This document shows, in pieces, positions 1 to 9,304 of a stretch of 64,000 nucleotides of DNA. The stretch is from contig NZ_JBDLLW010000003.1 in assembly GCF_043789415.1 (NCBI RefSeq), positions 62,001 through 126,000 on the forward strand, read 5' to 3'. The number at the start of each line of letters is the position of its first letter. Within the stretch, counting starts at the first letter, position 1. The position numbers and the translations under genes are program-made. The stretch is from Renibacterium sp043789415 (GTDB lineage Bacteria > Actinomycetota > Actinomycetes > Actinomycetales > Micrococcaceae). The notes under the pieces are model-generated. The model worked only from the letters and a program-made list of their open reading frames with translations. It was not told the DNA's origin and searched no databases.

Positions 1-243
1 ACGGCGCGCGCCCTGCTCGTCGACACCGAGGAGCTCTCCACCGCACAGCGTGCTGGTGACGTGCTCGCTGCCAATGCCATCCTGATGGACGCCTTCTACA
101 CCGATGTCCGTCCGCAGCTTGCGCAGTGGCGCTCTTCGCGTGGCTTGCCCGCCGATCCGATGAGCGCCTACGCCGCGTCCGGTTACCCGGAGACGATCGT
201 CGAAAGCCGCATTGGCGGCACTCAGGCCGGCTGGGGCGCCTGA
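1..243 (+). CDS. rhaI: L-rhamnose isomerase, C-terminal fragment (partial)
   Basis: The frame is open from the first base of the window and ends in TGA, giving about 80 residues. The tail (a WRSSRGLPADP segment, then a YAASGYPETIV segment) resembles the C-terminus of the RhaI-type L-rhamnose isomerases of actinobacteria and pseudomonads, which convert L-rhamnose to L-rhamnulose. Catalytic and metal-binding residues lie upstream of the window, so the call rests on this tail and on the next two genes, which carry out the following steps of the pathway. An 82-base gap to the next gene contains a small hairpin (TCGCT/AGCGA at 269-282) of unknown role. Confidence 0.75.
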   Translation, partial: TARALLVDTEELSTAQRAGDVLAANAILMDAFYTDVRPQLAQWRSSRGLPADPMSAYAASGYPETIVESRIGGTQAGWGA

Positions 244-325
244 GCTCCAGCTCGTCACAGCACGTTTCTCGCTGTCGAGCGAATCGTGACGAACACCCTT
301 AACTTTCAGATGCGAAGGAACTCAG

Positions 326-2362
326 ATGACCACTTCAAGCACCGCAGCACTCATCGCTCGCAGCCATCGACTCGGCGCAGACCCCAGGGTCACGAACTAC
401 GCCGGCGGCAATACCTCGGTCAAGGGCACCGAAACCGATCCAGTCACCGGGGAGGCCGTCGAGCTGCTCTGGGTCAAAGGCTCTGGCGGAGACCTTGGCA
501 CGCTCACTGAATCCGGCCTCGCCGTGCTTCGGCTCGATCGGATGCGCGCTCTGGCCGGGGTCTACCCCGGCGTCGACCGCGAAGACGAGATGGTCGCCGC
601 CTTCGACTACTGCCTGCACGGCAAAGGCGGCGCGGCCCCATCGATCGATACCGCGATGCACGGCCTGGTGGATGCCAAGCACGTTGACCACCTGCATCCA
701 GACGCCGGAATCGCGATTGCAACCGCTGCCGACGGTGAAGAACTGACCAAGAAGATCTTCGGCGAGAAGGTGCTCTGGGTCCCCTGGCGTCGCCCGGGAT
801 TCCAGCTCGGTCTCGATATCGCGGAGATCAAAAAAGCCAATCCGCAGGCGATCGGCACCATCCTCGGCGGGCACGGCATCACGGCCTGGGGCGAGACGAG
901 CGAGGAGTCCGAAGAGAACTCACGGTGGATCATCAAAACCGCGGAGAGCTATATCGCCGAGCACGGCAGCACTGAACCCTTCGGCGGTGCGCGGGCAGAT
1001 TTCGAGGCACTGCCCGAGACAGCGCGCCGAGCCAAAGCCGCCGCACTCGCCGCTACCATCCGCGGGTTGGCTAGCCATGACCGGCCGATGGTCGGTCATT
1101 TCACCGATTCCGACGCCGTCCTGGACTTCCTCGGCTCCGAAAAGGCGCCAGCGCTCGCCGCGCTCGGCACCAGCTGTCCCGATCACTTCCTGCGTACCAA
1201 GGTCAAGCCGCTGCTCCTCGACCTGCCAGCCAGCAGCAGCGTACAGGAATCAATCACCCGGTTGAAGGAGCTTCACGAGCAGTACCGTGCCGACTACACC
1301 GCCTATTATGAGCGCCATGCGAGCGCCGATAGCCCCGCGATGCGCGGCGCCGATCCGCTCATCGTCTTGGTGCCGGGTGTAGGGATGTTCAGCTACGGCG
1401 CGACCAAGCAGACCGCACGGGTGGCGGGCGAGTTCTACCTCAACGCGATCAATGTGATGCGCGGCGCCAAAGCGCTCTCGGCGTATCAGCCGATTCCGGA
1501 GTCGGAGAAGTTCCGCATCGAGTACTGGGCCCTCGAAGAAGCGAAATTGCAGCGGTTGCCCAAGCCGAAGAGCCATCAGGGGCGAGTGGCCTTCGTCACC
1601 GGCGCGGCGAGCGGCATCGGCAAGGCAATCGCCACCCGGCTCGCTCAGGAAGGTGCCTGCGTGGTGGTCGCTGACCTGGACCTGGAGAAAGCTCAGGCGG
1701 TTGCCGCAGAGCTCGGCTCCGCCGACGTCGCGATCGGGGTGGCCGCCAATGTAGCCGATGCCAAGGGCGTGCAAGCGGCGATCGATGCCACTCTGCTCGC
1801 CTTCGGAGGCCTCGACCTGGTAGTCAACAACGCGGGTCTTTCGCTGTCCAAGCCATTGCTGGAGACCACCGAGCAGGACTGGGATCTACAGCACGATGTG
1901 ATGGCGAAGGGTTCGTTCCTGGTCTCCAAGGCCGCTGCCAGAGCGCTCATCGAACAGGGCCTGGGCGGCGATATCGTCTATATCTCCTCGAAGAATTCGG
2001 TGTTCGCCGGCCCCCATAACATCGCGTACTCCGCAACCAAGGCCGATCAGGCTCATCAGGTTCGGCTGCTCGCGGTCGAGCTGGGCGAGTACGGCGTCAG
2101 GGTCAATGGCATCAATCCCGATGGGGTGGTGCGGGGTTCTGGCATCTTCGCCTCCGGTTGGGGTGCCAATCGGGCCGCGACCTACGGCGTCAAAGAGGAA
2201 GAGCTCGGCCAGTTCTACGCGAATCGCACGATCCTGAAACGCGAAGTAGTGCCGGAAAACGTCGCTGACGCGGTGTACGTGCTCACCGGTCCTGAACTCA
2301 GCCGCACCACCGGCCTGCACATTCCGGTGGATTCCGGCGTGGCCTCGGCTTTCCTCCGATGA
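326..2362 (+). CDS. rhaD: Bifunctional rhamnulose-1-phosphate aldolase / short-chain dehydrogenase
   Basis: This 678-residue fusion has an N-terminal class II aldolase/adducin domain (about residues 1-410) and a C-terminal short-chain dehydrogenase domain. The latter carries the nucleotide-binding TGAASGIG motif at about 424-431 and the catalytic YSATK at about 568-572. The aldolase half should split rhamnulose-1-phosphate into DHAP and L-lactaldehyde, and the dehydrogenase half should oxidise lactaldehyde to L-lactate, as known for the RhaD aldolase-ADH family. The ATG is preceded by AAGGAA at good spacing. The stop overlaps the start of the kinase gene in ATGA, so the two are translationally coupled. 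Length and domain order match the family. Confidence 0.92.
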   Translation: MTTSSTAALIARSHRLGADPRVTNYAGGNTSVKGTETDPVTGEAVELLWVKGSGGDLGTLTESGLAVLRLDRMRALAGVYPGVDREDEMVAAFDYCLHGKGGAAPSIDTAMHGLVDAKHVDHLHPDAGIAIATAADGEELTKKIFGEKVLWVPWRRPGFQLGLDIAEIKKANPQAIGTILGGHGITAWGETSEESEENSRWIIKTAESYIAEHGSTEPFGGARADFEALPETARRAKAAALAATIRGLASHDRPMVGHFTDSDAVLDFLGSEKAPALAALGTSCPDHFLRTKVKPLLLDLPASSSVQESITRLKELHEQYRADYTAYYERHASADSPAMRGADPLIVLVPGVGMFSYGATKQTARVAGEFYLNAINVMRGAKALSAYQPIPESEKFRIEYWALEEAKLQRLPKPKSHQGRVAFVTGAASGIGKAIATRLAQEGACVVVADLDLEKAQAVAAELGSADVAIGVAANVADAKGVQAAIDATLLAFGGLDLVVNNAGLSLSKPLLETTEQDWDLQHDVMAKGSFLVSKAAARALIEQGLGGDIVYISSKNSVFAGPHNIAYSATKADQAHQVRLLAVELGEYGVRVNGINPDGVVRGSGIFASGWGANRAATYGVKEEELGQFYANRTILKREVVPENVADAVYVLTGPELSRTTGLHIPVDSGVASAFLR

Positions 2363-3798
2363 CTCCGGCACTCAGCGCCGGCAGCGTCGCCGCCGTTGAT
2401 CTCGGTGCCACCAGTGGACGAGTGATCCTCGGCCAGTTCGCGGATGGACACCTCCGCTTGCGGCATCTGGCACGGTTCGCCAATGAGCCGGTGCGGATCG
2501 GCGATGGACTGCACTGGAACATCTTGGAGCTCTACCGGCAACTGCTGATGGGGCTCGCCGCGGCCGAGCGGGAAGCCTCCGGGGAGATCCGGAGCATCGG
2601 CATCGACTCCTGGGCGGTGGACTACGGTCTGCTGCGAGGCGGTCGGCTGCTCGGTGTGCCATACCACTACCGGGACAGCAGGAATGAGGCCGGCGTCGCG
2701 GCCGTGCACGCCAAGATTCACCCTGCGGAGCTGTATCGCCGCAACGGCGTGCAGCACCTCAATTTCAATACCGTCTTCCAGTTGGCGAGTGAGGGCGAAC
2801 TGCTGGGCTTCGCGGACCGGCTATTGCTGATCCCGGATCTGCTGAACCACTGGCTCACCGGGGCCGAGGTGGCCGAACGCAGCAATGCCTCGACCACCGG
2901 GCTCTACGATCCGCGCAGTCAAGAGTGGGATCTCGGCCTAGCTACACGACTCGGCATTCCGAGCAGCATCCTGCCACCTCTGGTGAATGCCGGCAGTCCA
3001 CTGGGCGTCTTACAACCGGAGGCCGCGGCCGCCGTGGGGCGGGCTCTCGATGTCGTCACGGTCGGTTCTCATGACACTGCCAGCGCTGTGGTGGCGATCC
3101 CAAACCCGGGCCGCGATTTCGCCTATATCTCGTGTGGCACCTGGGGACTGGTGGGCCTTGAGTTGGATGCACCGGTGATCTCGGATCAGGCCCGGGCCGC
3201 TAATTTTACGAATGAAGGCGGCGTGGATGGCCGGGTGCGTTTCCTGCACAACGTGATGGGCCTTTGGCTGCTCAGCGAGTCACTGCACAGCTGGGCGCCT
3301 GTCTCCACGGCCGAGCAGCGTTCCAGTTTACTGCAGGAACTTCTGCAGCAAGCCGCAAAGCTCGAAGGGCCGGTGGCTCTCTTCGAGGTGAACGATCCGG
3401 TTTTCCTGCCACCGGGAGATATCCCCAGCAGAATCGCCGAGTGGTGCCGGACGCACGGTGAGCCGGTGCCGCAGAATCCGGCTCAGTTCGTCCGCACGAT
3501 CGTGCAGAGCCTGGGGGCGGCCTTCGCCAGAGCAGTGCACGACGCCGCCCGGCTGGCCGATCACGAGGTGTCCGTCATTCATTTGGTCGGCGGCGGGGTG
3601 CACAATGCCTTATTGTGTCAGGCAACCGCTGATCACTCGGGTCTTCCGGTGCTCGCCGGCCCGGTTGAGGCAACCGCGATCGGCAATGTGCTGATCCAAG
3701 CCCGCAGTACTGGGCTCGTATCCGGCGACCTCGCCGAATTACGCTCGCTGGTAGCCAGTGAGTTCCCCGTTATCCGTTACGAACCACGAGAGGTCTGA
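2359..3798 (+). CDS. rhaB: Rhamnulokinase (FGGY family)
   Basis: A 479-residue FGGY-family sugar kinase. The N-terminal phosphate-binding segment AAVDLGATSGRVILG is at about residues 10-24, and a C-terminal HLVGGGVHN segment matches the ATP-binding half of the fold. It should phosphorylate L-rhamnulose to rhamnulose-1-phosphate in the cytoplasm. It starts within the ATGA overlap with the aldolase gene and ends 2 bases before the lactate dehydrogenase start, so the three form one operon. Other FGGY kinases (xylulokinase, glycerol kinase) look similar; operon context decides the substrate. Confidence 0.9.
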   Translation: MTPALSAGSVAAVDLGATSGRVILGQFADGHLRLRHLARFANEPVRIGDGLHWNILELYRQLLMGLAAAEREASGEIRSIGIDSWAVDYGLLRGGRLLGVPYHYRDSRNEAGVAAVHAKIHPAELYRRNGVQHLNFNTVFQLASEGELLGFADRLLLIPDLLNHWLTGAEVAERSNASTTGLYDPRSQEWDLGLATRLGIPSSILPPLVNAGSPLGVLQPEAAAAVGRALDVVTVGSHDTASAVVAIPNPGRDFAYISCGTWGLVGLELDAPVISDQARAANFTNEGGVDGRVRFLHNVMGLWLLSESLHSWAPVSTAEQRSSLLQELLQQAAKLEGPVALFEVNDPVFLPPGDIPSRIAEWCRTHGEPVPQNPAQFVRTIVQSLGAAFARAVHDAARLADHEVSVIHLVGGGVHNALLCQATADHSGLPVLAGPVEATAIGNVLIQARSTGLVSGDLAELRSLVASEFPVIRYEPREV

Positions 3799-3800
3799 AG

Positions 3801-5042
3801 ATGGTCAAGAGACAGCTCCCCAACCCGGCTGAAATCCTCGAGTTGATGAAGTTCAAGAAACCCGAGTTCAATGCTAAGAAGCGACGGCTCGACCAGGCCC
3901 TCACCATCTACGATCTGCGGGCCATCGCAAAACGCCGCACCCCCTCCGCGGCTTTCGACTACACGGATGGCTCGGCGGAGGGCGAGCTATCCCTGGCCCG
4001 CGCCCGTCAGGCCTTTGAGGACATCGAGTTCCATCCTTCGATCCTGCGGGATGTTTCGACGGTTGACACCTCGACGACCATCTTCGGCGGCCCCTCCGCA
4101 CTGCCCTTCGGCATCGCTCCCACCGGTTTCACCCGGCTGATGCAGACCGAGGGCGAGGTCGCCGGTGCCGGTGCCGCGGCTGCGGCGGGTATTCCCTTCA
4201 CCCTCTCGACGCTGGGCACCACCTCGATTGAGAATGTGAAGGCAACGAATCCGCAGGGACGTAACTGGTTCCAGCTCTATGTGATGCGTCAGCGAGAGAT
4301 CTCCTACGGCTTGGTGGAACGAGCTGCGGCAGCAGGCTTCGACACCCTGATGTTCACGGTTGACACGCCGGTGGCGGGTGCCCGGCTGCGCGATCAGCGC
4401 AACGGCTTCTCGATTCCGCCGGCGCTCAGTCTCGGCACCATCGTCGATGCGCTGCCTCGCCCGTGGTGGTGGTGGGATTTCCTGACCACTCCGAAGCTCG
4501 AATTCGCGTCGCTCTCTTCCACCGGGGGTACCGTCGGCGAGCTGATCGATTCGGCGATGGACCCCACCATCTCTTTCGAGGATCTCAAGCTGATCCGTAA
4601 CATGTGGCCGGGAAAGCTCGTAGTGAAGGGCGTGCAGAACCTGGAGGATTCTCAGCGCCTCACCGATCTCGGCGTCGACGGCATCATCCTGTCCAACCAC
4701 GGCGGGCGGCAGCTCGACCGGGCGCCGGTCCCCTTCCATCTATTACCGGAGGTGGTCCGCGAGGTCGGCAAGGACACCGAGATCGTGATCGACACCGGCA
4801 TTATGAACGGCGCCGATATCGTCGCTTCAATTGCCCTTGGCGCGAAATTCACCCTGATCGGCCGCGCCTATCTCTATGGGCTGATGGCCGGGGGCCGGGC
4901 CGGCGTGGATCGGACGATCCAGATCCTCAGCGATCAAGTGGTGCGCACCATGAAACTCCTTGAGGTGGCGAGTTTGGAAGAGCTAGAGCCTCGGCACGTC
5001 ACCCAGTTGCAGCGTCTCATTCCGCGGCAGAGCGGCAACTGA
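3801..5042 (+). CDS. lldD: FMN-dependent L-lactate dehydrogenase
   Basis: A 413-residue alpha-hydroxy-acid dehydrogenase with the family signature SNHGGRQLD, in which His300 is the expected catalytic base, followed by a phosphate-binding segment near VIDTGIMNGADIV. It oxidises L-lactate to pyruvate with FMN and usually feeds electrons to the respiratory chain. The position directly after rhamnulokinase suggests its job here is to consume the L-lactate made by the fused dehydrogenase, closing the route from rhamnose to DHAP plus pyruvate. A GAGAGG sequence overlapping the end of the kinase gene serves as ribosome binding site. Substrate specificity is inferred from context and not from the motif alone. 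Confidence 0.85.
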   Translation: MVKRQLPNPAEILELMKFKKPEFNAKKRRLDQALTIYDLRAIAKRRTPSAAFDYTDGSAEGELSLARARQAFEDIEFHPSILRDVSTVDTSTTIFGGPSALPFGIAPTGFTRLMQTEGEVAGAGAAAAAGIPFTLSTLGTTSIENVKATNPQGRNWFQLYVMRQREISYGLVERAAAAGFDTLMFTVDTPVAGARLRDQRNGFSIPPALSLGTIVDALPRPWWWWDFLTTPKLEFASLSSTGGTVGELIDSAMDPTISFEDLKLIRNMWPGKLVVKGVQNLEDSQRLTDLGVDGIILSNHGGRQLDRAPVPFHLLPEVVREVGKDTEIVIDTGIMNGADIVASIALGAKFTLIGRAYLYGLMAGGRAGVDRTIQILSDQVVRTMKLLEVASLEELEPRHVTQLQRLIPRQSGN

Positions 5043-5125
5043 CGCTTCGATCAACGAGCTGAGCGGCCGCAGGCAAAGCGAGGCGTCCTCCTCAGGGCAA
5101 GGCCCGCCAAGGCGAACTTCAGCCG

Positions 5126-5156
5126 ACCTCGGGGCAGCGGAACCCTGCCCCGAGGT
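5126..5156. terminator. Bidirectional terminator-like hairpin
   Basis: ACCTCGGGGCAG (5126-5137) and CTGCCCCGAGGT (5145-5156) form a perfect 12-bp stem with a 7-base loop between the converging lldD and rhamnosidase genes. There is no clear T-tract on either side, as is common in GC-rich actinomycetes. Confidence 0.65.
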
Positions 5157-5202
5157 GCGTCCTACTGCTCAGCTACTGCGCCGCTCGCCCAGCCAGTCAC
5201 TG

Positions 5203-7878
5203 CTATCCACGAGTCGCGAACTGAGCACTGCCGATCTGCTCCAACGGCACGCTGAACTCATGTTTTCCGGGGCCGACGGTTTCTTTGAGCTTGCCCAATT
5301 CCAGATCTGCTTCAGTGCCCTGCGGAACGTCGATCCTCAACCGCACGGCACCTTCGCTCACTGACCAGGCGCTCGAGGCGAGGCCGAACGGCGTCTCGAT
5401 CTTCAGTGACGCGCTGGTGAGGCCGCCGCCGATCACCGGAGCGATCTTGATCCGTCGGTAACCCGGCTCAGCCGGTGAGAGCCCAGCGATGTACTCCTGC
5501 AAGAAGGAGACGACCGCCCCGAAGGCGTAGTGGTTATGCGACATAGTCGCCCTGCCCTTGGCGTTGTATCCCTCCCAGCTCTCCCAGATCGAGGTGGCAC
5601 CGAGTTCGATCTGGCCGAGCCAGGACGGCACAGTGGTCTGCAGCAGGATGCGGTAAGCCACCTCGGAATACCCCTCATCGGCAAGGGTGGAAAGCAGCAG
5701 CGGGGTACTGAGGAATCCGGTGCCGAGATGATCATCTGCCTCAGTGATGAGCTGCACTAGCCGCTGCACGGCAGCGGAGCGCTGCTCGGGCAACAGCAAA
5801 TCAAAAGCGAGCGCCCGAACGTACTCGTCCTGCTTGTCCTCGCCGATCCGGGCGCCGCCCTCGGAAACGAAAGCGGCGCGCCAAGCCTTAGCTGTTTCTG
5901 CTGAGAGCGCCTGGTAGCGAGCCGCATCAGCCCTCTTGCCCAGCAGTTCGGCGATCCGGGAGAGCAATCGCGCGGAATTGGCCAGATAAGCGGTGGCCAC
6001 CACCGGCTGCCCCAAGAGGTTGTCCTGGAAGACCTGTTTGATCGGCTCCCCGGGACGCAACCATTCGCCCCAGTGATATCCGGTATCGACGATGAATTTC
6101 TCACCGGCTTTATCGAGCTTCTTGCCGACCCGTCGGTAAATACGACGCTTGGTGCGGGCACGTTCGGCCAAGTGATCCACCCAGGCCTGAGCGCTCGGAT
6201 ACTGCCGTTCGAGCACTTCCTGGTCCCCGAAGTAGCTGTAGAGCGTCCAGGGCAGCATCACCGTGACGTCTCCCCAGCCCGCTGAGCTACTGGTGAATCT
6301 GAGCATGCTGAACCCGCGCCCCGGCGAATATTCGGCGGGGATGAAGGGCGGCACCCGGCCATCTTTCATCTGGTCCACCGAGACGTTCCGCAAGTAACGG
6401 CGCAGGAAGGCGTTGCTGTCCACCATCTGGGCAGCCGTTGGCCCGAAGACCTGAATATCGCCCGTCCAGCCGCTGCGTTCACGCTGCGGGCAGTCGGTCG
6501 CGGTATCGGTGAAGTTCGAGGTCAGCGACCAGTTCACATTTCGCCAGAGCTGTTCTAACCTCGGGTCAGAGGCCTGGAATTCGCTGATGTGCCGGAGTTC
6601 GGTGGAGAGCACGATCCCTTCGACGTCGCCTGGCTGCAAGGGCTGTTCCAGGCCTTCGATCGAAAGGTAACGGAAGCCGTGAATGGTGAACCACGGGGTG
6701 TAGTCGAAGGTTTTCCCGGCCAGAATCACCTCATCGCGCTGGAACCACTTTGCCGGATCTTTGGTGACCTCTTTGCCGAGGTATTCAGTATCGAGTTCAC
6801 CGTCCGGGCGCAGAATTTCTCCATAGCGCAGCAGCACTTTGCTGCCCACCGCCCCGGAGAGTCTAACCCGCGCCACGCCAGCGAAGTTCTGCCCGAAATC
6901 AACGAGTTGCGAACCTCCGGGAGTCCGGCCAATAGTGCCTTGGACCCGGCCGACCTCGGTGACTCGCTCGACCTCCTCGGCGATCAAGGTACCGGGAGTG
7001 CTGGCCAGCAAGACAGCCTGATGCTCGCCTGCCAGACTGCCGTCCGGGCGTAACCAGTCATGCTCGCTGATCCGGAGATCGACCCGTTCGCCGAACTTAG
7101 GATCCGAGCTCAGAACCCGCCCTGTGCCCACCGTCCAGCTTCCATCGGTGGACACGGTGACGGTGCTGCCGTCGGCCAGTTCCAGTTCGACTTGGGCGAG
7201 CGCCGCCAGTTGATCACCATAGACAGCGGCTCGCGACTGGAATCCCAGTCGTCCACGATAACGGCCTTCGGCGACCACCAGCCCGATCACGTTGCGTCCC
7301 GGCACGAACGCGGCTGTCGCATCGTAGACCTGGTACTCGACCATCTCCTGGAACGGCGTCCAGCGCGGTACCAGCGAGAGACCGGTGAGGTCCGTGTCAT
7401 TGACGAAGAGCCGGTACCAGCCGAGCGCGCTCGCATAAGCCCGGGCGCGCAGCACAGGGGCTGAGAGCTCCACCGAGGTACGGAAGTAGAGTGCTTGACG
7501 ATCTTTTTTTCCGTGCTCGGGCGAGGTCACCCAGGATGCCGACCAGTCCGATGGCTTGAACAGGCCGGTTTCGAACCAGGAGGCCTCGCTCCATTCCCCG
7601 GGCCGCCCATCGGCTCCCAGCGGTCGTACCCGCCACCAGTACCGGGTGCCCGAACGGAGCGCCTGCCCCTGGTAGGGAACACCTAATTCGTGATCCACGA
7701 TGGCGCTGCTTTGCCAGACCAGCTTCTGATCCGCGAAATCCGGGGCAGTGCTCACCGCGATTTCGTATCCAGTATGGTCGGTTGCGTCGGCCGCCCTCCA
7801 GCGGAAGAGCGGCTCCGAGTTATCCAGGCCCAGCGGCTGCACCCGATCATCGACGGTCTGCTTGGTCAATAGCGTCAT
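5203..7878 (-). CDS. Alpha-L-rhamnosidase, glycoside hydrolase family 78
   Basis: An 891-residue protein with N-terminal beta-sandwich regions and a C-terminal (alpha/alpha)6 catalytic domain. The segment DCPQRERSGWTGD places D462, E467 and D474 at the spacing of the acidic catalytic cluster known in GH78 enzymes, and E766 in SIWESWEGY matches the second catalytic glutamate. It should remove terminal L-rhamnose from glycosides. No signal peptide is visible, so it acts in the cytoplasm on imported rhamnosides. It lies 30 bases downstream of the MFS carrier gene on the same strand and converges on the rhamnose operon. AAAGGA lies about 10 bases before the ATG. Confidence 0.92.
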   Translation of the reverse strand: MTLLTKQTVDDRVQPLGLDNSEPLFRWRAADATDHTGYEIAVSTAPDFADQKLVWQSSAIVDHELGVPYQGQALRSGTRYWWRVRPLGADGRPGEWSEASWFETGLFKPSDWSASWVTSPEHGKKDRQALYFRTSVELSAPVLRARAYASALGWYRLFVNDTDLTGLSLVPRWTPFQEMVEYQVYDATAAFVPGRNVIGLVVAEGRYRGRLGFQSRAAVYGDQLAALAQVELELADGSTVTVSTDGSWTVGTGRVLSSDPKFGERVDLRISEHDWLRPDGSLAGEHQAVLLASTPGTLIAEEVERVTEVGRVQGTIGRTPGGSQLVDFGQNFAGVARVRLSGAVGSKVLLRYGEILRPDGELDTEYLGKEVTKDPAKWFQRDEVILAGKTFDYTPWFTIHGFRYLSIEGLEQPLQPGDVEGIVLSTELRHISEFQASDPRLEQLWRNVNWSLTSNFTDTATDCPQRERSGWTGDIQVFGPTAAQMVDSNAFLRRYLRNVSVDQMKDGRVPPFIPAEYSPGRGFSMLRFTSSSAGWGDVTVMLPWTLYSYFGDQEVLERQYPSAQAWVDHLAERARTKRRIYRRVGKKLDKAGEKFIVDTGYHWGEWLRPGEPIKQVFQDNLLGQPVVATAYLANSARLLSRIAELLGKRADAARYQALSAETAKAWRAAFVSEGGARIGEDKQDEYVRALAFDLLLPEQRSAAVQRLVQLITEADDHLGTGFLSTPLLLSTLADEGYSEVAYRILLQTTVPSWLGQIELGATSIWESWEGYNAKGRATMSHNHYAFGAVVSFLQEYIAGLSPAEPGYRRIKIAPVIGGGLTSASLKIETPFGLASSAWSVSEGAVRLRIDVPQGTEADLELGKLKETVGPGKHEFSVPLEQIGSAQFATRG

Positions 7879-7908
7879 AGCAATGGTTTCCTTTGTTTCT
7901 TCGGTGGC

Positions 7909-9213
7909 TTACTGCGCGGGCACGGTAACGGGCCCGACTGCTGCATCGGGGTCCAGACTCGCCTCGATATCGGATTCGTTATGGCTGTCGCGGGTGCGGA
8001 ACACGAGCCACGCCCAGCCCAGTCCGACGAACACCAGGACGGCGAGCAGCCCGTAGACCGCCTGCGGGCCAAGCACGTGCAGCAGGGCCGGGGTGACGGC
8101 GGCAAGAGCGGCGGCAGCCAGCCTGGCAACGGCCACGATGGCTCCCTGGGCGGTGGTGCGGAGCAGGGTCGGGAATGACTGTTGAGTCCAGATCTTCATG
8201 ATCCCCTCGAAAGCGAAAGCCGCGCCCAGCCCCCCGAAAAGACCGCTGATCAAGACCGAGACAATGCTTACCCCGAAGATCGCGATGAAGAGCGGACTGG
8301 TCACCATGAGCACAGCTCCTACCGTGAAATAGCGGAACCGTACCGGTTTATCGGCGATCTTCATGAACCACAGGTAAGCCACGATACTCACCGGGATGAG
8401 TGGCAACCCGACCAGAGCAGCGACCGAGAGATCGACCCCGCCATAATTGACCAGCACGAAGGAACCGAACTGTCCTGCCGTATTCGCCGCGAGATTGGTC
8501 AGCGTGTAGAAGCCGATCAGGGCAAGGAAAGGGGTCACATAGGGGCTCTTGAAAAGCTCGCGGATCCTGGCCCGGTCAGCACGAATCGTGCTGACCCCGG
8601 CGAGTCGCTCCTGATGGGCGGCTTGCCAGCTCTCGGACTCCGGAATGGTCAGCCTGCCAAGCAGCACCAGCAGCGTGACGACGCCGATATGACCGAAGAT
8701 GATCTGCGCACCGAGCGCCCCCAGCGAGCTGACTCCGGCGGCCAGGACGCTGTTGATCACAGCACCGGCAACCCAGAGCAGATTCGAGAGACCCAGCAGC
8801 CTTCCCCGATTTTCATCGGTCGCGGCTTCGGAGATCGTGGAAAGCGACACCGGCAGATCGGCGCCAACTCCCAGGCCCACCAAGGCGGCGCCGGTCATGA
8901 CGATCGGGAAGGATCCACCGAGGAAGAGAACGAGGATCCCGATCAGGATCAGCACCATCGTGGCGCTGAAAACCGGCCGACGTCCCAGGCGATCGCCCAG
9001 GCGCCCGCCGATCATTGAGCCGAGCCCGATTCCGAGGGTGAGCGCTCCGGCTGAAAGCCCCAGCTGAGCATCGTCGAGCCCGAGGGTCTTCTGAAAAACG
9101 ACGAGCCCCACACTGAAACCGGTGATAGCGGCGGCATCGATATACGAGGCCATTCCGGAAACCACTGCGACCCACCACGGGGAAGGACGAGATGACTGAG
9201 AATGAGCAACCAT
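7909..9213 (-). CDS. MFS transporter, sugar-porter-like, probable rhamnoside or rhamnose carrier
   Basis: A 434-residue membrane protein with about 12 hydrophobic segments and the MFS loop signature GGRLGDRLGRRPVF between segments 2 and 3. A related acidic/basic pattern follows the middle loop. It is co-transcribed with the rhamnosidase gene, so rhamnose-containing oligosaccharides or glycosides are the likely substrates; this is an inference from context only. The ATG is preceded by AAAGGAG at 5-6 bases. A promoter with an overlapping inverted repeat lies about 60 bases upstream, and the MarR-type gene follows on the same strand further upstream. Confidence 0.82.
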   Translation of the reverse strand: MVAHSQSSRPSPWWVAVVSGMASYIDAAAITGFSVGLVVFQKTLGLDDAQLGLSAGALTLGIGLGSMIGGRLGDRLGRRPVFSATMVLILIGILVLFLGGSFPIVMTGAALVGLGVGADLPVSLSTISEAATDENRGRLLGLSNLLWVAGAVINSVLAAGVSSLGALGAQIIFGHIGVVTLLVLLGRLTIPESESWQAAHQERLAGVSTIRADRARIRELFKSPYVTPFLALIGFYTLTNLAANTAGQFGSFVLVNYGGVDLSVAALVGLPLIPVSIVAYLWFMKIADKPVRFRYFTVGAVLMVTSPLFIAIFGVSIVSVLISGLFGGLGAAFAFEGIMKIWTQQSFPTLLRTTAQGAIVAVARLAAAALAAVTPALLHVLGPQAVYGLLAVLVFVGLGWAWLVFRTRDSHNESDIEASLDPDAAVGPVTVPAQ

Positions 9214-9269
9214 GGCTTCTCCTTTGAAGCAGCACTGGGCAAAGAGATGGCCGCTGTCGGCCGCTCCTC

Positions 9270-9301
9270 AGTCTAAGTCATTTATTGTCTTCACGCCAAT
9301 A
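9270..9301 (-). promoter_or_regulatory. Promoter of the MFS-rhamnosidase operon with overlapping inverted repeat
   Basis: On the minus strand, TTGGCG (9299-9294) and TAGACT (9275-9270) are 18 bases apart, matching sigma-70 type -35 and -10 elements. The inverted repeat TATTG-N9-CAATA (9283-9301) covers the -35 and is a candidate operator for the adjacent MarR-family protein. Confidence 0.55.
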
Positions 9302-9304
9302 CTT

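Noticed and set aside
261..290. Regulatory hairpin between rhaI and rhaD
   Set aside because: Only a 5-bp stem with an uneven bulge; too weak to call an attenuator or terminator.
8182..9018. 278-codon open frame antisense to the MFS gene, extremely charged
   Set aside because: Charged antisense of hydrophobic membrane segments, a known artefact.
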